64,000 nucleotides of DNA from Pachysolen tannophilus NRRL Y-2460. Its lineage: Eukaryota > Ascomycota > Pichiomycetes > Alaninales > Pachysolenaceae. Positions 8,222 through 18,580 of this stretch are shown piece by piece. The notes under the pieces are model-generated. The model was given only the letters and a program-made list of their open reading frames with translations. It searched no databases and had not been told where the DNA came from. A program made the translations under genes and the position numbers. The stretch is from positions 798,973 to 862,972 of the forward strand of contig KV454016.1 of assembly GCA_001661245.1 (NCBI GenBank), written 5' to 3'. Numbering within the stretch: the first letter of the stretch is position 1; each line of letters starts with the position of its first letter.

Positions 8222-10372
8222 ATGTCTGATAGAATATACTTTGCTGATACTTTGCTTCATTGTTCAAATATAGATGAGGTTAAAGAACGATTTGTGGATC
8301 AAGATATTAGAATTGGTAATTTAGATAAATATTCAGATAAAGTGATATTGCCGTCATCGGTTTTAGAAGATTTGGTTTCGCAACAACTGAGATTATCTTT
8401 AACTTCTTTGCCACAACCGTTAATATTTAAGCTTTCGGTAAGTAAAACAAAGTTTTGTTATGTTGGGGTCAAAGAATTTTCAGCACCTTCAAATTATGTC
8501 TTGTTACCATTTTTTGTTCAAAAAAAATTAGATTTAGTTAAGGATAATAATGAATCAGTGGTGGAAGTTGAATTGGTTAATAATATACCAAAGGGTAAAG
8601 CACTTACTTTGAAACCTTTGGATATCGATTATAAAGTAACCGATTGGAAATTCTTCTTGGAGGCCAAATTGAATAATCTATATGTGTGTTTAACAAAAGG
8701 AGATATCATTTATATCTATGATGACGTTAGCGATCAAATTTGCAAGTTGTTAGTTGAAGATGTTAAACCTCTGTCTACTGTTTGTATAATAGATACAGAT
8801 ATTGATTTATCTGTAGTTCCCTTAGATGATTCACATGCTGAGGCGATTTTGAAAGAAAGAGAATTTGATAAAAATGAAGCTAAAATAATAAATATGAAAC
8901 TTGAAGATTCTGTCTCAATAAATCAATTGGAGCTGGAAATGGATAAACCAATATATCAAATTGAAAATATTCAAAATTTGAAAAAAACAACAAAAACAAT
9001 TTACGTTCAATTTGTACTTAGTGATCCTGAATTTGATTTAAATTTAATTGATTTATTCATATCAAATGATAAATTTATAGATAAGCAAACTTGGATATGG
9101 TCAACATTCAAATATTCAGATACTATTAGGACAGAAGGTGTACTACAATTAGAAATACTTTTAGATTCTCCATTCATAAATGATGAATTATCATTTTTAC
9201 CATATATTTGGCAGGGCAAAACTTTTGGAGAACTTAGAATTTTATCAGAGGGAAATCACGGAATATTAAATAAAAATAACGATGATAATAGTGGACTAGG
9301 TGCAGATCAAGGCTTAACAGCAGAAGACAAATTGAACTATACAGTATGTTCAAATTGTGGTTCCAAGATATCAAAACAGTCTCAAATGTTACATGAAAAT
9401 TTTTGTTTTAGAAATAACGTTAAATGTGATAAAGGCTGTAATAAAATTTTCCGTAAAACTATACCAACAGAACATTGGCATTGTGACATCTGTTTTTCAG
9501 AACACAAACAAATAGTTTTTGGAGATTCATCTTATTTATATCAGCACCATAATAATATTTACCATCAGGAATATGACTGTAAATGTGGGGGACATTTTAC
9601 AAATTTATCGAATCTTGCATTTCACAAGGCAACTGAGTGTAAATTTAAATTGCACGAATGCAAATTTTGTCATTTAATAGTACCTAGAGGTGAACCAACA
9701 CTGGAAAGTTTTATTTCCAATTTATCTAGCCATGAAAGTTCTTGTGGTTCAAAAACTGAAAATTGTCCAAAATGCGATAGACCTATAAGGAGAAGAGATT
9801 TAGAGAATCATTTAAAACTTCATGATTTGAACAGATTAGATCAGGCTACTCCACAAAAATGTTTGAATGAAAACTGCATTAGGACAAAGAAGTTAAATGA
9901 ATTTGGATTATGTGAAACTTGTTTTGGCCCATCTTATTCAAGTGTATATGACCCTGATAATTCCAGACTTAAATCCCGTTTTGAGCGAAGATATGTTATT
10001 CAATTAACAAGAGGCTGTGGCAATACATGGTGTAAGAACAAAGAATGTAAATCTTCCGGTTTAATACCACCTGAGAAGTACAAGACAACTGGTGATTTAA
10101 TCAATCATGTTAAAAATGATTTATTGACTAAGATTCCAAAAATTCCAGGAACTGAAATTACAAATTTAAATGATGGAGTTTATGAATTTTGTGTTGATTT
10201 TTCAATTGTGAAAAAGAAGTTCATAGCTGATTGGCTATATGAAGAAGGAGAATATAGTTTGAATTGGTGCTGTGAAGCAGTTAATCAATGTAATGATGAA
10301 CAAAATGCTAGAGCTTGGTTACAAGAGAATGCTATCACTTTAGACGAAGAGGTTAAAAATTCAATTTTTTAA
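8222..10372 (+). CDS. UFD1-domain protein with zinc fingers, AZUL-like and UBA-like regions
   Basis: This 716-residue protein probably acts in ubiquitin handling. Residues 1-200 resemble the Ufd1 N-terminal double-psi barrel (VILPSSVLEDLVSQQL, YVLLPFFVQKKLDL, IPKGKALTLKPL). This is the fold that lets Ufd1 work with Cdc48 and bind ubiquitin. Residues about 370-580 hold many paired Cys/His of TRAF/C2H2-like zinc fingers (CSNCGSKISKQ, CPKCDRPIRRRDLENHLKLH). At 597-610 the segment RGCGNTWCKNKEC resembles the AZUL zinc module of UBE3A-type ligases. The tail (about 676-706, WCCEAVNQCNDEQNARAWL) looks like a UBA helix bundle. It is twice the size of Ufd1 itself and is probably a paralogous family, not UFD1. 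Domain calls are by eye. Confidence 0.75.
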   Translation: MSDRIYFADTLLHCSNIDEVKERFVDQDIRIGNLDKYSDKVILPSSVLEDLVSQQLRLSLTSLPQPLIFKLSVSKTKFCYVGVKEFSAPSNYVLLPFFVQKKLDLVKDNNESVVEVELVNNIPKGKALTLKPLDIDYKVTDWKFFLEAKLNNLYVCLTKGDIIYIYDDVSDQICKLLVEDVKPLSTVCIIDTDIDLSVVPLDDSHAEAILKEREFDKNEAKIINMKLEDSVSINQLELEMDKPIYQIENIQNLKKTTKTIYVQFVLSDPEFDLNLIDLFISNDKFIDKQTWIWSTFKYSDTIRTEGVLQLEILLDSPFINDELSFLPYIWQGKTFGELRILSEGNHGILNKNNDDNSGLGADQGLTAEDKLNYTVCSNCGSKISKQSQMLHENFCFRNNVKCDKGCNKIFRKTIPTEHWHCDICFSEHKQIVFGDSSYLYQHHNNIYHQEYDCKCGGHFTNLSNLAFHKATECKFKLHECKFCHLIVPRGEPTLESFISNLSSHESSCGSKTENCPKCDRPIRRRDLENHLKLHDLNRLDQATPQKCLNENCIRTKKLNEFGLCETCFGPSYSSVYDPDNSRLKSRFERRYVIQLTRGCGNTWCKNKECKSSGLIPPEKYKTTGDLINHVKNDLLTKIPKIPGTEITNLNDGVYEFCVDFSIVKKKFIADWLYEEGEYSLNWCCEAVNQCNDEQNARAWLQENAITLDEEVKNSIF

Positions 10373-10426
10373 ATCAAAAAAAAAAAATTTTCATATATGA
10401 ATATATAAATCAACAATAGAATTTTA

Positions 10427-10840
10427 TTATAATCTTAATCTTTCTTTAACAAATCCAAATTTATCTATGATAAATGTAACAAGCACCGCATAAAAAAATA
10501 AGCTAAAAACTAATAATATAAAACCGTATACAATTAACTTATCTTTCAAACTCTCTCGTTGGAAACAAGATATCGATATTGTGTCTTGAGCACTATTACT
10601 ACCACCAGTACTAGTATCACTCCCACTTGATTCTGGAAGCTTGCAATATTTATTATCTATACAAAACTGTTTTGTACACATTAAACATATATTGTTACCT
10701 ACATCTTCCTCAATACTATTTTGATCTAATTTCACAATTGTATAATCACTTGCAGAACATTCACATTTACAAAAAGTCTGGTAACAAAAAACACACTGAA
10801 TAACTAAAAATAGCACTAATACCAACCTTACTCTATTCAT
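10427..10840 (-). CDS. small cysteine-rich membrane protein, unknown
   Basis: This 137-residue ORF has a clear N-terminal signal peptide (about 1-19, LVLVLFLVIQCVFC). A lumenal or extracellular part with about ten cysteines follows (FCKCECSASDY, CLMCTKQFCIDNKYC). A single membrane span lies near residues 103-127, with a short basic cytosolic tail. It lies between the UFD1-like gene (54 bases away, convergent) and RPT6 (divergent, 295 bases). The Cys spacing and clean topology support a real gene. I do not recognise the family and assign no function. Confidence 0.7.
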   Translation of the reverse strand: MNRVRLVLVLFLVIQCVFCYQTFCKCECSASDYTIVKLDQNSIEEDVGNNICLMCTKQFCIDNKYCKLPESSGSDTSTGGSNSAQDTISISCFQRESLKDKLIVYGFILLVFSLFFYAVLVTFIIDKFGFVKERLRL

Positions 10841-10863
10841 CTCTATCCATCATTAATTGAGTT

Positions 10864-10867
<4 letters not shown>

Positions 10868-10894
<27 letters not shown>
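10868..10894. repeat. (TA)n microsatellite
   Basis: An uninterrupted TA run lies in the divergent promoter between the small membrane protein gene and RPT6. Confidence 0.9.
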
Positions 10895-11005
10895 CTAATA
10901 CTTTTATGTTCTTATCTGGTTAAAATATAAGAGAAAGAAAAAGGGTCGTGTCTTTAAAACTCAAAAGGTTTCTTTGAGTTTCAAAAAAGTTGAAATCTTT
11001 ATTTT

Positions 11006-11014
11006 GATGGCAAA
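11006..11014 (+). promoter_or_regulatory. degenerate PACE-like box before RPT6
   Basis: GATGGCAAA differs from the Rpn4 element GGTGGCAAA at one base. It lies about 122 bases upstream of the RPT6 ATG, where proteasome genes usually carry this box. The mismatch makes it a weak call. Confidence 0.35.
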
Positions 11015-11135
11015 TAAGAAGAAGGTAACAATAAAGTAATTGAAAAGAAGTATAATAAATCAATCTTAATTAGTGATAAGAATCATAAATTTTTCCAGTT
11101 TTTTCAAAAGAAAGAAAACAAAAAAATAAAAAAGA

Positions 11136-12332
11136 ATGGCTGCTGCTACAACACATGAAGGTGGTATTAGACCTTTTTTTGAGCAACGAATTCAAGATTT
11201 AGAAATTGAGATTACATCTCGTACTCAAAATTTAAGAAGATTAGAAGCTCAACGTAATGGATTAAATTCTAAAGTAAGGGCGTTAAAAGATGAGTTGAAG
11301 CTTTTACAAGAGCCTGGATCATATGTAGGGGAAGTTGTTAAGGCGATGGGTAAGAAGAAAGTTTTGGTTAAAGTTCATCCTGAGGGTAAATATGTTGTTA
11401 ATCTTTCACCTGATATTGATATTAAAAAGATTACCCCTAGTTTAAGGGTTTGTCTTAGAAGTGATACTTATGAATTACATAAGATTTTACCTAATAAAGT
11501 GGATCCTTTGGTATCTTTAATGATGGTTGAGAAAGTTCCTGATTCTACTTATGATATGGTTGGTGGATTAGATCAACAGATTAAAGAAATTAAAGAAGTT
11601 ATTGAACTTCCTGTTAAGCATCCAGAACTTTTTGAAAGTTTAGGTATTGCTCAACCAAAAGGTGTTATATTATTTGGGCCACCTGGTACTGGTAAGACAT
11701 TATTGGCAAGAGCAGTTGCACATCATACTGAATGTAAATTCATTAGAGTTTCTGGTTCTGAATTAGTTCAAAAATATATAGGTGAAGGTTCAAGAATGGT
11801 TAGAGAATTATTTATAATGGCAAGAGAACATGCTCCTTCAATTATATTTATGGATGAAATTGATTCTATTGGATCATCAAGAGTAGAAGGTTCTTCAGGT
11901 GGAGGTGATTCTGAAGTACAAAGAACAATGTTAGAATTATTAAATCAATTGGATGGTTTTGAAAGCACAAAAAATATTAAGATTATTATGGCTACAAATA
12001 GATTGGATATTTTAGATCCTGCTCTTTTAAGACCTGGAAGAATTGATAGAAAAATTGAATTCCCACCTCCAAGTGTAGAAGCACGAGCAGATATCTTAAA
12101 AATTCATTCAAGATCCATGAATTTAACAAGAGGAATTGATCTTAGGAAAATTGCTGAGAAGATGAATGGATGTTCTGGAGCAGATGTTAAAGGTGTTTGT
12201 ACTGAAGCAGGAATGTATGCTTTGAGAGAAAGAAGAATACATGTTACTCAAGAAGATTTTGAATTGGCAGTTGCAAAAGTTATGTCAAAAAACGACGAAG
12301 GTGCAATTTCATTGGCAAAGTTGTTCAAATAA
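11136..12332 (+). CDS. RPT6: 26S proteasome regulatory ATPase Rpt6
   Basis: Rpt6 (Sug1) is one of the six AAA+ ATPases of the 19S base that unfold substrates and open the 20S gate. The 398 residues align almost end to end with the 405-residue S. cerevisiae protein. An N-terminal coiled coil (about 15-65) is followed by an OB region ([16 protein letters not shown]) and the AAA+ domain. Walker A GPPGTGKT is at 181-188. Walker B (IIFMDEID), the pore region ([11 protein letters not shown]) and the arginine-finger segment ([11 protein letters not shown]) are all intact. The C-terminus LAKLFK matches Rpt6 and lacks the HbYX motif of Rpt2/3/5. RPT6 next to an eIF4G gene reproduces the S. cerevisiae pair YGL048C/YGL049C. 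Confidence 0.98.
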   Translation: MAAATTHEGGIRPFFEQRIQDLEIEITSRTQNLRRLEAQRNGLNSKVRALKDELKLLQEPGSYVGEVVKAMGKKKVLVKVHPEGKYVVNLSPDIDIKKITPSLRVCLRSDTYELHKILPNKVDPLVSLMMVEKVPDSTYDMVGGLDQQIKEIKEVIELPVKHPELFESLGIAQPKGVILFGPPGTGKTLLARAVAHHTECKFIRVSGSELVQKYIGEGSRMVRELFIMAREHAPSIIFMDEIDSIGSSRVEGSSGGGDSEVQRTMLELLNQLDGFESTKNIKIIMATNRLDILDPALLRPGRIDRKIEFPPPSVEARADILKIHSRSMNLTRGIDLRKIAEKMNGCSGADVKGVCTEAGMYALRERRIHVTQEDFELAVAKVMSKNDEGAISLAKLFK

Positions 12333-12403
12333 AAAAAAAAAACTATTTTCACTTTATATAGTTATAATTTATACTTATAGTTAAAATATATACTATATAC
12401 TAC

Positions 12404-12446
<43 letters not shown>

Positions 12447-13755
12447 GGGGTCTACCCGTTCTAAGATTTACCTGTAAAACACAAACTAACGCAAAATAAT
12501 ACACACGACACACGACAAATACGGACACACGGACACACGGACATATACGACACAAGACAAGAGACACATAGAAACACACATAAAGGTGCGCACGACCTTT
12601 CTTCAAATTCTGTTTTCATCATTATTCTCTCTCCATTTTAGAAAGAACTCAAAATAAAAAAAAAGATTTCACTGATTTCATAAAGTAAAACCCTCGTTTC
12701 AAACTGCTTTGTACAGCGCACACGACCTCTTTTTTTTTATTAAATTTTTTTTTAAATTATTTTTTCTCTTGTTCAACGACATTTTCAATTTTTCAAAGAA
12801 AATTTTTAAAAATTTTTTCTTCGCATCACTTCACTACTTTCTTCGGAAGTTTTATTGAAAGACAAAAATTGGTTAAAAAAAAAAATTCCTTTAATAAAAA
12901 GGTATTTTGTATTTAAAAATACTTTTTTCAATTGGCGCTTAAAGAAATTATATGTAATATATATATATATTTTTACTATTATCATTAGTAGAATATAAGA
13001 TATATATTTCTTGAGTTATTTGGATAGGAAGAGGTATTAATTTCAATTTATTTTGAAATTAAAAAATTTACTTCTTGTTCTTTTTGTTCTTGTTTTGATA
13101 CATATATATATATATATATTAAAAAAATATATATAATATNNNNNNNNNNNNNNNNNNNNNNNNNNNNNNNNNNNNNNNNNNNNNNNNNNNNNNNNNNNNN
13201 NNNNNNNNNNNNNNNNNNNNNNNNNNNNNNNNNNNNNNNNNNNNNNNNNNNNNNNNNNNNNNNNNNNNNNNNNNNNNNNNNNNNNNNNNNNNNNNNNNNN
13301 NNNNNNNNNNNNNNNNNNNNNNNNNNNNNNNNNNNNNNNNNNNNNNNNNNNNNNNNNNNNNNNNNNNNNNNNNNNNNNNNNNNNNNNNNNNNNNNNNNNN
13401 NNNNNNNNNNNNNNNNNNNNNNNNNNNNNNNNNNNNNNNNNNNNNNNNNNNNNNNNNNNNNNNNNNNNNNNNNNNNNNNNNNNNNNNNNNNNNNNNNNNN
13501 NNNNNNNNNNNNNNNNNNNNNNNNNNNNNNNNNNNNNNNNNNNNNNNNNNNNNNNNNNNNNNNNNNNNNNNNNNNNNNNNNNNNNNNNNNNNNNNNNNNN
13601 NNNNNNNNNNNNNNNNNNNNNNNNNNNNNNNNNNNNNNNNNNNNNNNNNNNNNNNNNNNNNNNNNNNNNNNNNNNNNNNNNNNNNNNNNNNNNNNNNNNN
13701 NNNNNAATATATAATATATATAAATTATTTAATTTTTTTATTTTTATTTTTTATT

Positions 13756-13796
<41 letters not shown>

Positions 13797-13851
13797 TGCA
13801 TTCAGATCAGATAAGAGTGGAAGTATCTAGGTTGATAGAACTATATTCAAG
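12333..13851. other. intergenic region with assembly gap, upstream of eIF4G
   Basis: This 1.5 kb spacer between RPT6 and eIF4G is partly unknown sequence (13140-13705). The known parts hold a TA tract near 12419-12442, a patch with GGACACAC-type repeats at 12530-12545, and poly-T/poly-A runs. (TA)n tracts flank both sides of the gap. A 68-codon minus-strand frame here is repeat-driven and is not called. The leader and promoter of eIF4G must lie here. Confidence 0.7.
13140..13705. other. assembly gap (566 N)
   Basis: A run of N bordered on both sides by TA-rich low-complexity sequence. The true length is unknown. Confidence 0.99.
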
Positions 13852-16800
13852 ATGAACAATAGCAATATTCCGCCACAACCACCGTCGTCGACTGGTGGTA
13901 CTCCGCAACGCGCTCCGACTGCAACTTCTAATAGCGGTAGTGGTGGTACTTATAATAGTAACCGCCATCATCATAATAATAATAATAGTAATAACGGTAA
14001 CAACAGCAATAGTAATAAGACTTATAGGAAGAATTATAACAAGGACGGTGGTGCACTGTATCCTCAACAGATGCAATATTTACAAAGCGCTTATTATCAG
14101 CATCCAAATATGTACGCCTCCGGTTATCATCAGCAATATTTTTATCCCGGCTCGATTCAATTGCCTCAATATAATTTGGAACAGTATTCGAATTATTATC
14201 AGCAGCAGCAACAGCTGCTGCAACTGCAACAACAACAACTGCAGCAACAACAGCTGCATCACCACCACCATCAACAGCTGCAACAACAACAACAACAACA
14301 GCTGCAACAGCTGCAGCAACAAATTTATCAGAATCACCTGCTCAACAAGTCTTTAAGTGGCAGTAAAGTCACATTGACCAATAAGGACGGTAAGCCACTC
14401 GATATAAAGCAACAACAACAACAACAACTGCTGCTGCTGCTGCTGCTGCTGCAAAGAGGAGGAAGTATACCATCAACTCCTCAACTATCTCAGGCTCAAC
14501 AGTTTCAACAAGTGAATTCATCGTCACAATCAACAACGGTGCTGTCTTCAGCAAAATCTTCTGTGGTTTCCACCCCGGTGGCTAAAGATGCACATGCTCA
14601 ACTTTCAAGGCCAACTGGTCCTTCAACTCCTTTAAGACCAGATGCCACTACTCTGACTAGTTCTAAACCAATTTCTTCTCCATCAAAGATATCGGATTCA
14701 GAAAAGAAAGATGCTGCTGCATCATTCAAAGCTGCTATTGCTGCAAAGCTTGCCGCTGCAAAGAAATCTCAACATCAAAGTAAAACAGCTTCTACAACAC
14801 CAGTACCTGTCTCAGCAAGTACCACAACAGTATCTGCATCGTCTTCAGACCCAGCTAAAGATCCATCACAAGAACCTGTTTCAAAAGAAGGCACTCCTGC
14901 ATTTGCAACAATAGCATCTCCACCCTCATCTGCATCACCTGCACAGGAACAGGCACAGGTACTGGCACAGACTCAGGCTTCAAAACCTGTTTCTCAAGAA
15001 AAACAAGTTATTGAAGAATCTGTATCAGAGACAGCTAGAAACGATGGCTCAGAGGCAGTTGTTGCAACTTCAACTGTCGTAGACACAAAGAAAGAATCAC
15101 CTGAGGTCAATGATACAAAACAAGAACCATCTACTATCTTAGGAGAAGAAGCTAAACCTATACCCGAAAAGGAAGAAACTGAAGTTAAAACTAAGGAAAC
15201 AACTCAAATACCTCATGTTCCACATTTACCAAAGAAACCTGAAACACATCCAGCTCTTGAAGATCCAAAGGTAGAAAAGGTGAAAGAAGTTATATTAGAA
15301 AAACCTGAAGCTGTTAGTACTTTGGAAGCAGAAAAAGCTTCTACTGTTACTGATGCTACTGCTACTTCTGATGTTACCACAGATGCTGTATCTACTTCGG
15401 TACCACAGCCATTGAAATCAGAAACTATCTTAGAAGAACAATCTGATGATGCGGCTGCTAAGAAAATTCCAGATATCCCAGAAGTACCAAAGTTTACTAT
15501 TTCAAAATTGATGGGAAAATTGAGATTTGCAAGAGTTGTAAATGCTTATGATTTTACTTATCCAGAGGGATTTTCAGGACCAGACTCTAAATTCAAGAAT
15601 TCTGATAAGATTAAATATGATCCACCTTTCCTTTATCAATTTCAAAATAAATTAGAATTACCAAAAGATAAAGATTGGGATACTAAATATGGATCTAAAA
15701 TTGTAATCCCAGATCAACGTTCCTCGAATAAGAATAGCAATAGTGGTAATTACCAGCAGAGAAACAATAACGCTGGTAACAACAATGCTGGAAGCTCACA
15801 ACAATTTGGTAAAGGATTTGTTGGTGTCAATGGTTCCAACGGTCCAATGCAAATAAGATCAGGTTCAAATATGAGAACCGCGGACTTTAATTCGCGTAGT
15901 GGTTCAAGACAAAATTCTAAGAGAAGAGTTGGTGGTGCAAATGTTAGTGGTGCTCGCGAAAAATCTACAAGAAATAGAGATGGATCTAAGAGACACAATA
16001 CCAAGTTTGGTGACAGACCTGAAGATGAGATGAGACAACATGATCAACCACCTCCTGAACCTGTCAAGCCTTTGGAAAAATCAGCTAACAGGTGGGTTCC
16101 AAGATCGAGAGTAAAAGCAGAGGCTGAAGTTAAAACAGCACCTGATGGTTCAGTAATATATAGCGAGGAAGATGTTGAGCGTAAAGTTAAATCACATTTG
16201 AACAAGTTGACATTAGAAAAATTTGATTCTATTTCAAATGAAATCTTGAACATTGCTAATCAATCTAAATGGGAAAAGGATGGAAAGACTTTAAAGCAAG
16301 TGATAGAATTGACTTTTGCTAAAGCGTGTGATGAACCACATTGGTCGAGCATGTATGCAAGATTCTGTTTTAAATTAGTTACAGATATCTCTAAAGATGT
16401 ACAAGATGAGACTTACTTAGATCCTAAAAACGGAGTACCGTTATCTGGTCCTGTCTTGGTTAGAAGATATCTATTAACAAGATGTCAATTAGAATATGAA
16501 AAAGGATGGACAGACAAGTTACCTACAAACGCTGATGGTTCTTCTATAGAACCAGAAATGATGTCTGATGAGTATTATAAAGCTGCAGCTGCCAAGAGAA
16601 GAGGTTTAGGTTTGGTCAGATTTATTGGTGAATTATACAAATTAGGTTTATTGTTGGACAAAATTATTCTTCAATGTTTAAATGCTCAAGTAACTAATAT
16701 AACAGATCCTTCAGAGGACACATTGGAGAACTTGGTCCAATTATTAAGAACTGTTGGTGAGTTATTAGATAATTCTCCAAATCCACATTGTGTTCAATGT

Positions 16801-17553
16801 ATGAATCTTGTTTTTCAAAGAGTTGAAAAAATTATCAAAACTTGTAATATTCCTTCAAGAATAAAGTTCATGTTAATGGATGTTGTTGATTTGAGAAGGG
16901 GTAAATGGGTTGGTAACGATATTAACAAGGGTCCAAAGACCTTGACGGAAATTCATGAGGATGCTGAGAGGAAAAGACTTGAAGATGAAAGAGCTAACCA
17001 AGAACGTCGTCAAAATAGTCATAGAGGTGACTCAAGATCCAATTCTTCAAGAGGTGGTAGCAATAACCAATGGGGTTCAAATTCTAACAGAGTTTCTCAA
17101 AATGATATCAAGAATGTGGGTGTTGTTAGAAATTCTGACAGATCTTTAGGACCGATGAACAATTTCCAGAGATCTAGATCGACCAAGCAGGGTAGCAATA
17201 AGAGCAATAGTGGAATTAATCTTAATAGTGGTTTTACTCAAAACATACAATCAAGTAACAATAACACTAGTAGCGGCAGCAATATTGCAGCCGCTGGTAA
17301 TATTTCTTCACCATCTTTGTCCCTGGTTAAGGATAATGCTGGTAGAGAGAATTCAAAGAGAGATACTCCAGCTTCTAATATGTTTGCTGCGTTGGAAGGA
17401 CACGGTGGAGATGAAGAATCGAGCGATGAAGAAGTTGCTTCAAAAGAAGCTCCAATTGAAGGAAAAGAATCTATAGTGTCCACCCAAGCCACAGTGAAAG
17501 AGGAAGAAAGTGAAGGAAAAGTGAGCGCCAACGGTTTGGAAGGAACAAATTAA
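13852..17553 (+). CDS. TIF4632: translation initiation factor eIF4G
   Basis: eIF4G is the scaffold that joins cap-binding eIF4E, poly(A)-binding protein and eIF4A during translation initiation. The 1233-residue frame has a disordered N-terminal half rich in Asn, Gln, Ser and Pro, with polyQ at about 110-195. The eIF4E-binding element is KYDPPFLYQF, with its Tyr at residue 589, fitting Y-x(4)-L-phi. Gly/Asn/Arg-rich RNA-binding stretches follow. The HEAT-type MIF4G domain spans about 765-1010 (VKSHLNKLTLEKFDSISNEI to DLRRGKWVGND), with an RS/RG-rich tail after it. The length is larger than the about 914-950 residues of the S. cerevisiae paralogs because of the repeats. Its position next to RPT6 matches TIF4632 (YGL049C); in a genome without the duplication it would serve as the single eIF4G. 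Confidence 0.93.
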   Translation: MNNSNIPPQPPSSTGGTPQRAPTATSNSGSGGTYNSNRHHHNNNNSNNGNNSNSNKTYRKNYNKDGGALYPQQMQYLQSAYYQHPNMYASGYHQQYFYPGSIQLPQYNLEQYSNYYQQQQQLLQLQQQQLQQQQLHHHHHQQLQQQQQQQLQQLQQQIYQNHLLNKSLSGSKVTLTNKDGKPLDIKQQQQQQLLLLLLLLQRGGSIPSTPQLSQAQQFQQVNSSSQSTTVLSSAKSSVVSTPVAKDAHAQLSRPTGPSTPLRPDATTLTSSKPISSPSKISDSEKKDAAASFKAAIAAKLAAAKKSQHQSKTASTTPVPVSASTTTVSASSSDPAKDPSQEPVSKEGTPAFATIASPPSSASPAQEQAQVLAQTQASKPVSQEKQVIEESVSETARNDGSEAVVATSTVVDTKKESPEVNDTKQEPSTILGEEAKPIPEKEETEVKTKETTQIPHVPHLPKKPETHPALEDPKVEKVKEVILEKPEAVSTLEAEKASTVTDATATSDVTTDAVSTSVPQPLKSETILEEQSDDAAAKKIPDIPEVPKFTISKLMGKLRFARVVNAYDFTYPEGFSGPDSKFKNSDKIKYDPPFLYQFQNKLELPKDKDWDTKYGSKIVIPDQRSSNKNSNSGNYQQRNNNAGNNNAGSSQQFGKGFVGVNGSNGPMQIRSGSNMRTADFNSRSGSRQNSKRRVGGANVSGAREKSTRNRDGSKRHNTKFGDRPEDEMRQHDQPPPEPVKPLEKSANRWVPRSRVKAEAEVKTAPDGSVIYSEEDVERKVKSHLNKLTLEKFDSISNEILNIANQSKWEKDGKTLKQVIELTFAKACDEPHWSSMYARFCFKLVTDISKDVQDETYLDPKNGVPLSGPVLVRRYLLTRCQLEYEKGWTDKLPTNADGSSIEPEMMSDEYYKAAAAKRRGLGLVRFIGELYKLGLLLDKIILQCLNAQVTNITDPSEDTLENLVQLLRTVGELLDNSPNPHCVQCMNLVFQRVEKIIKTCNIPSRIKFMLMDVVDLRRGKWVGNDINKGPKTLTEIHEDAERKRLEDERANQERRQNSHRGDSRSNSSRGGSNNQWGSNSNRVSQNDIKNVGVVRNSDRSLGPMNNFQRSRSTKQGSNKSNSGINLNSGFTQNIQSSNNNTSSGSNIAAAGNISSPSLSLVKDNAGRENSKRDTPASNMFAALEGHGGDEESSDEEVASKEAPIEGKESIVSTQATVKEEESEGKVSANGLEGTN
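14197..14454 (+). repeat. coding CAA/CAG and CTG repeats (polyQ to polyL) in eIF4G
   Basis: Triplet repeats in frame encode a Gln-rich run interrupted by Leu and His. A second block changes abruptly from (CAA)n to (CTG)n, giving about six Gln followed by about nine Leu near residues 186-200. Confidence 0.85.
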
Positions 17554-18580
17554 AGGGGTACTTTGTAAAGTGTTTAATTTGTCCTATTGATTACAAATAA
17601 TTTTATTCTTCTATAGTTAGGGTTTTTTCAGGCATTTTCTAGATGAGAGAAAAAAACATTCATATTAATAGTTATTGTTAAAAGTTTCTGTTTTATTTTA
17701 TCATTATTACTACTGCATGTGATCGAAAGAGAAAACCAAAAGATTTCGTTTTGTCGTTTATTTTTTATTTTTATTTTTTATTTTTTTTTTTCTGTTTATT
17801 TTTATATTTTTTTCCTCCAAATGAAAATAGTTGTTAAAATTGGATTTTTTTATATATCTTTTAATATTATTTTTATTTTGTTTTTGTGTTTTAAAAGTGT
17901 TCGACGATTATAGCCTTTTTAAAGACTAGAGAACTAATCTACTAGTTTAACAGTCATATTTTTGCACTATTTTTTTTTTTTTTATCCATTTTTTAATTAA
18001 ACTATCCGGTCCTATATATTTATTTAGCAGCAAGTACCTAATGTGTTCGATAAGTTCAAGGAAATCATATTATGATTAACTCATTATAATATTTAGAGAC
18101 TTAATTTAACCAAGAACAATTTTTTTTGAAAATGATCAATGAAAATAAAAATAAAGTAAAATTGAAAAAAACTCGACAAAGTAATGATATTCTCCAAAAC
18201 GTAAGTTAGGAACAATACATAAGAATCTAATAAAACCAAAAAAAAAAAAAAAAAAAAAAATTAAAAAAGAAAAAAAATCTAATAGAAAGAGAAGAACTGA
18301 AAAAAAATAATCCTTAAAAAACATCCAACCAAACACTAAACACTAACAAAAAAAAAAGTTCTCAATTTTTTCATTTTTTTTTTCTTTCTTTCACGGAAAC
18401 CAACTAGACAAGAATAACAAAAATGAAACGAAAACGAAAACGAAACCAAAAATAGAGGAATGAACCTCAAATAAAAAATAAAAAATAAAAAAAAAAAAAA
18501 AAAAAAAAAGCAACAAAAATAAAACCTTCAATAAGCTAGCCCCTCTTCCTTTACATTAACCACCTTAAAAGTTTTTATAC
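17554..18580. other. convergent 3' spacer of eIF4G and KNS1
   Basis: About 1 kb of AT-rich sequence lies between two convergent genes, with many poly-T runs on the left and poly-A runs on the right, as expected for two 3' ends. Short frames at 17719-17913 and 18136-18336 are homopolymer-driven. No RNA gene was seen. Confidence 0.6.

Noticed and set aside
12400-12606. 68-codon minus-strand frame after RPT6
   Set aside because: It ends in a TA-repeat-coded Ile/Tyr run and has repeat-like content; no protein character.
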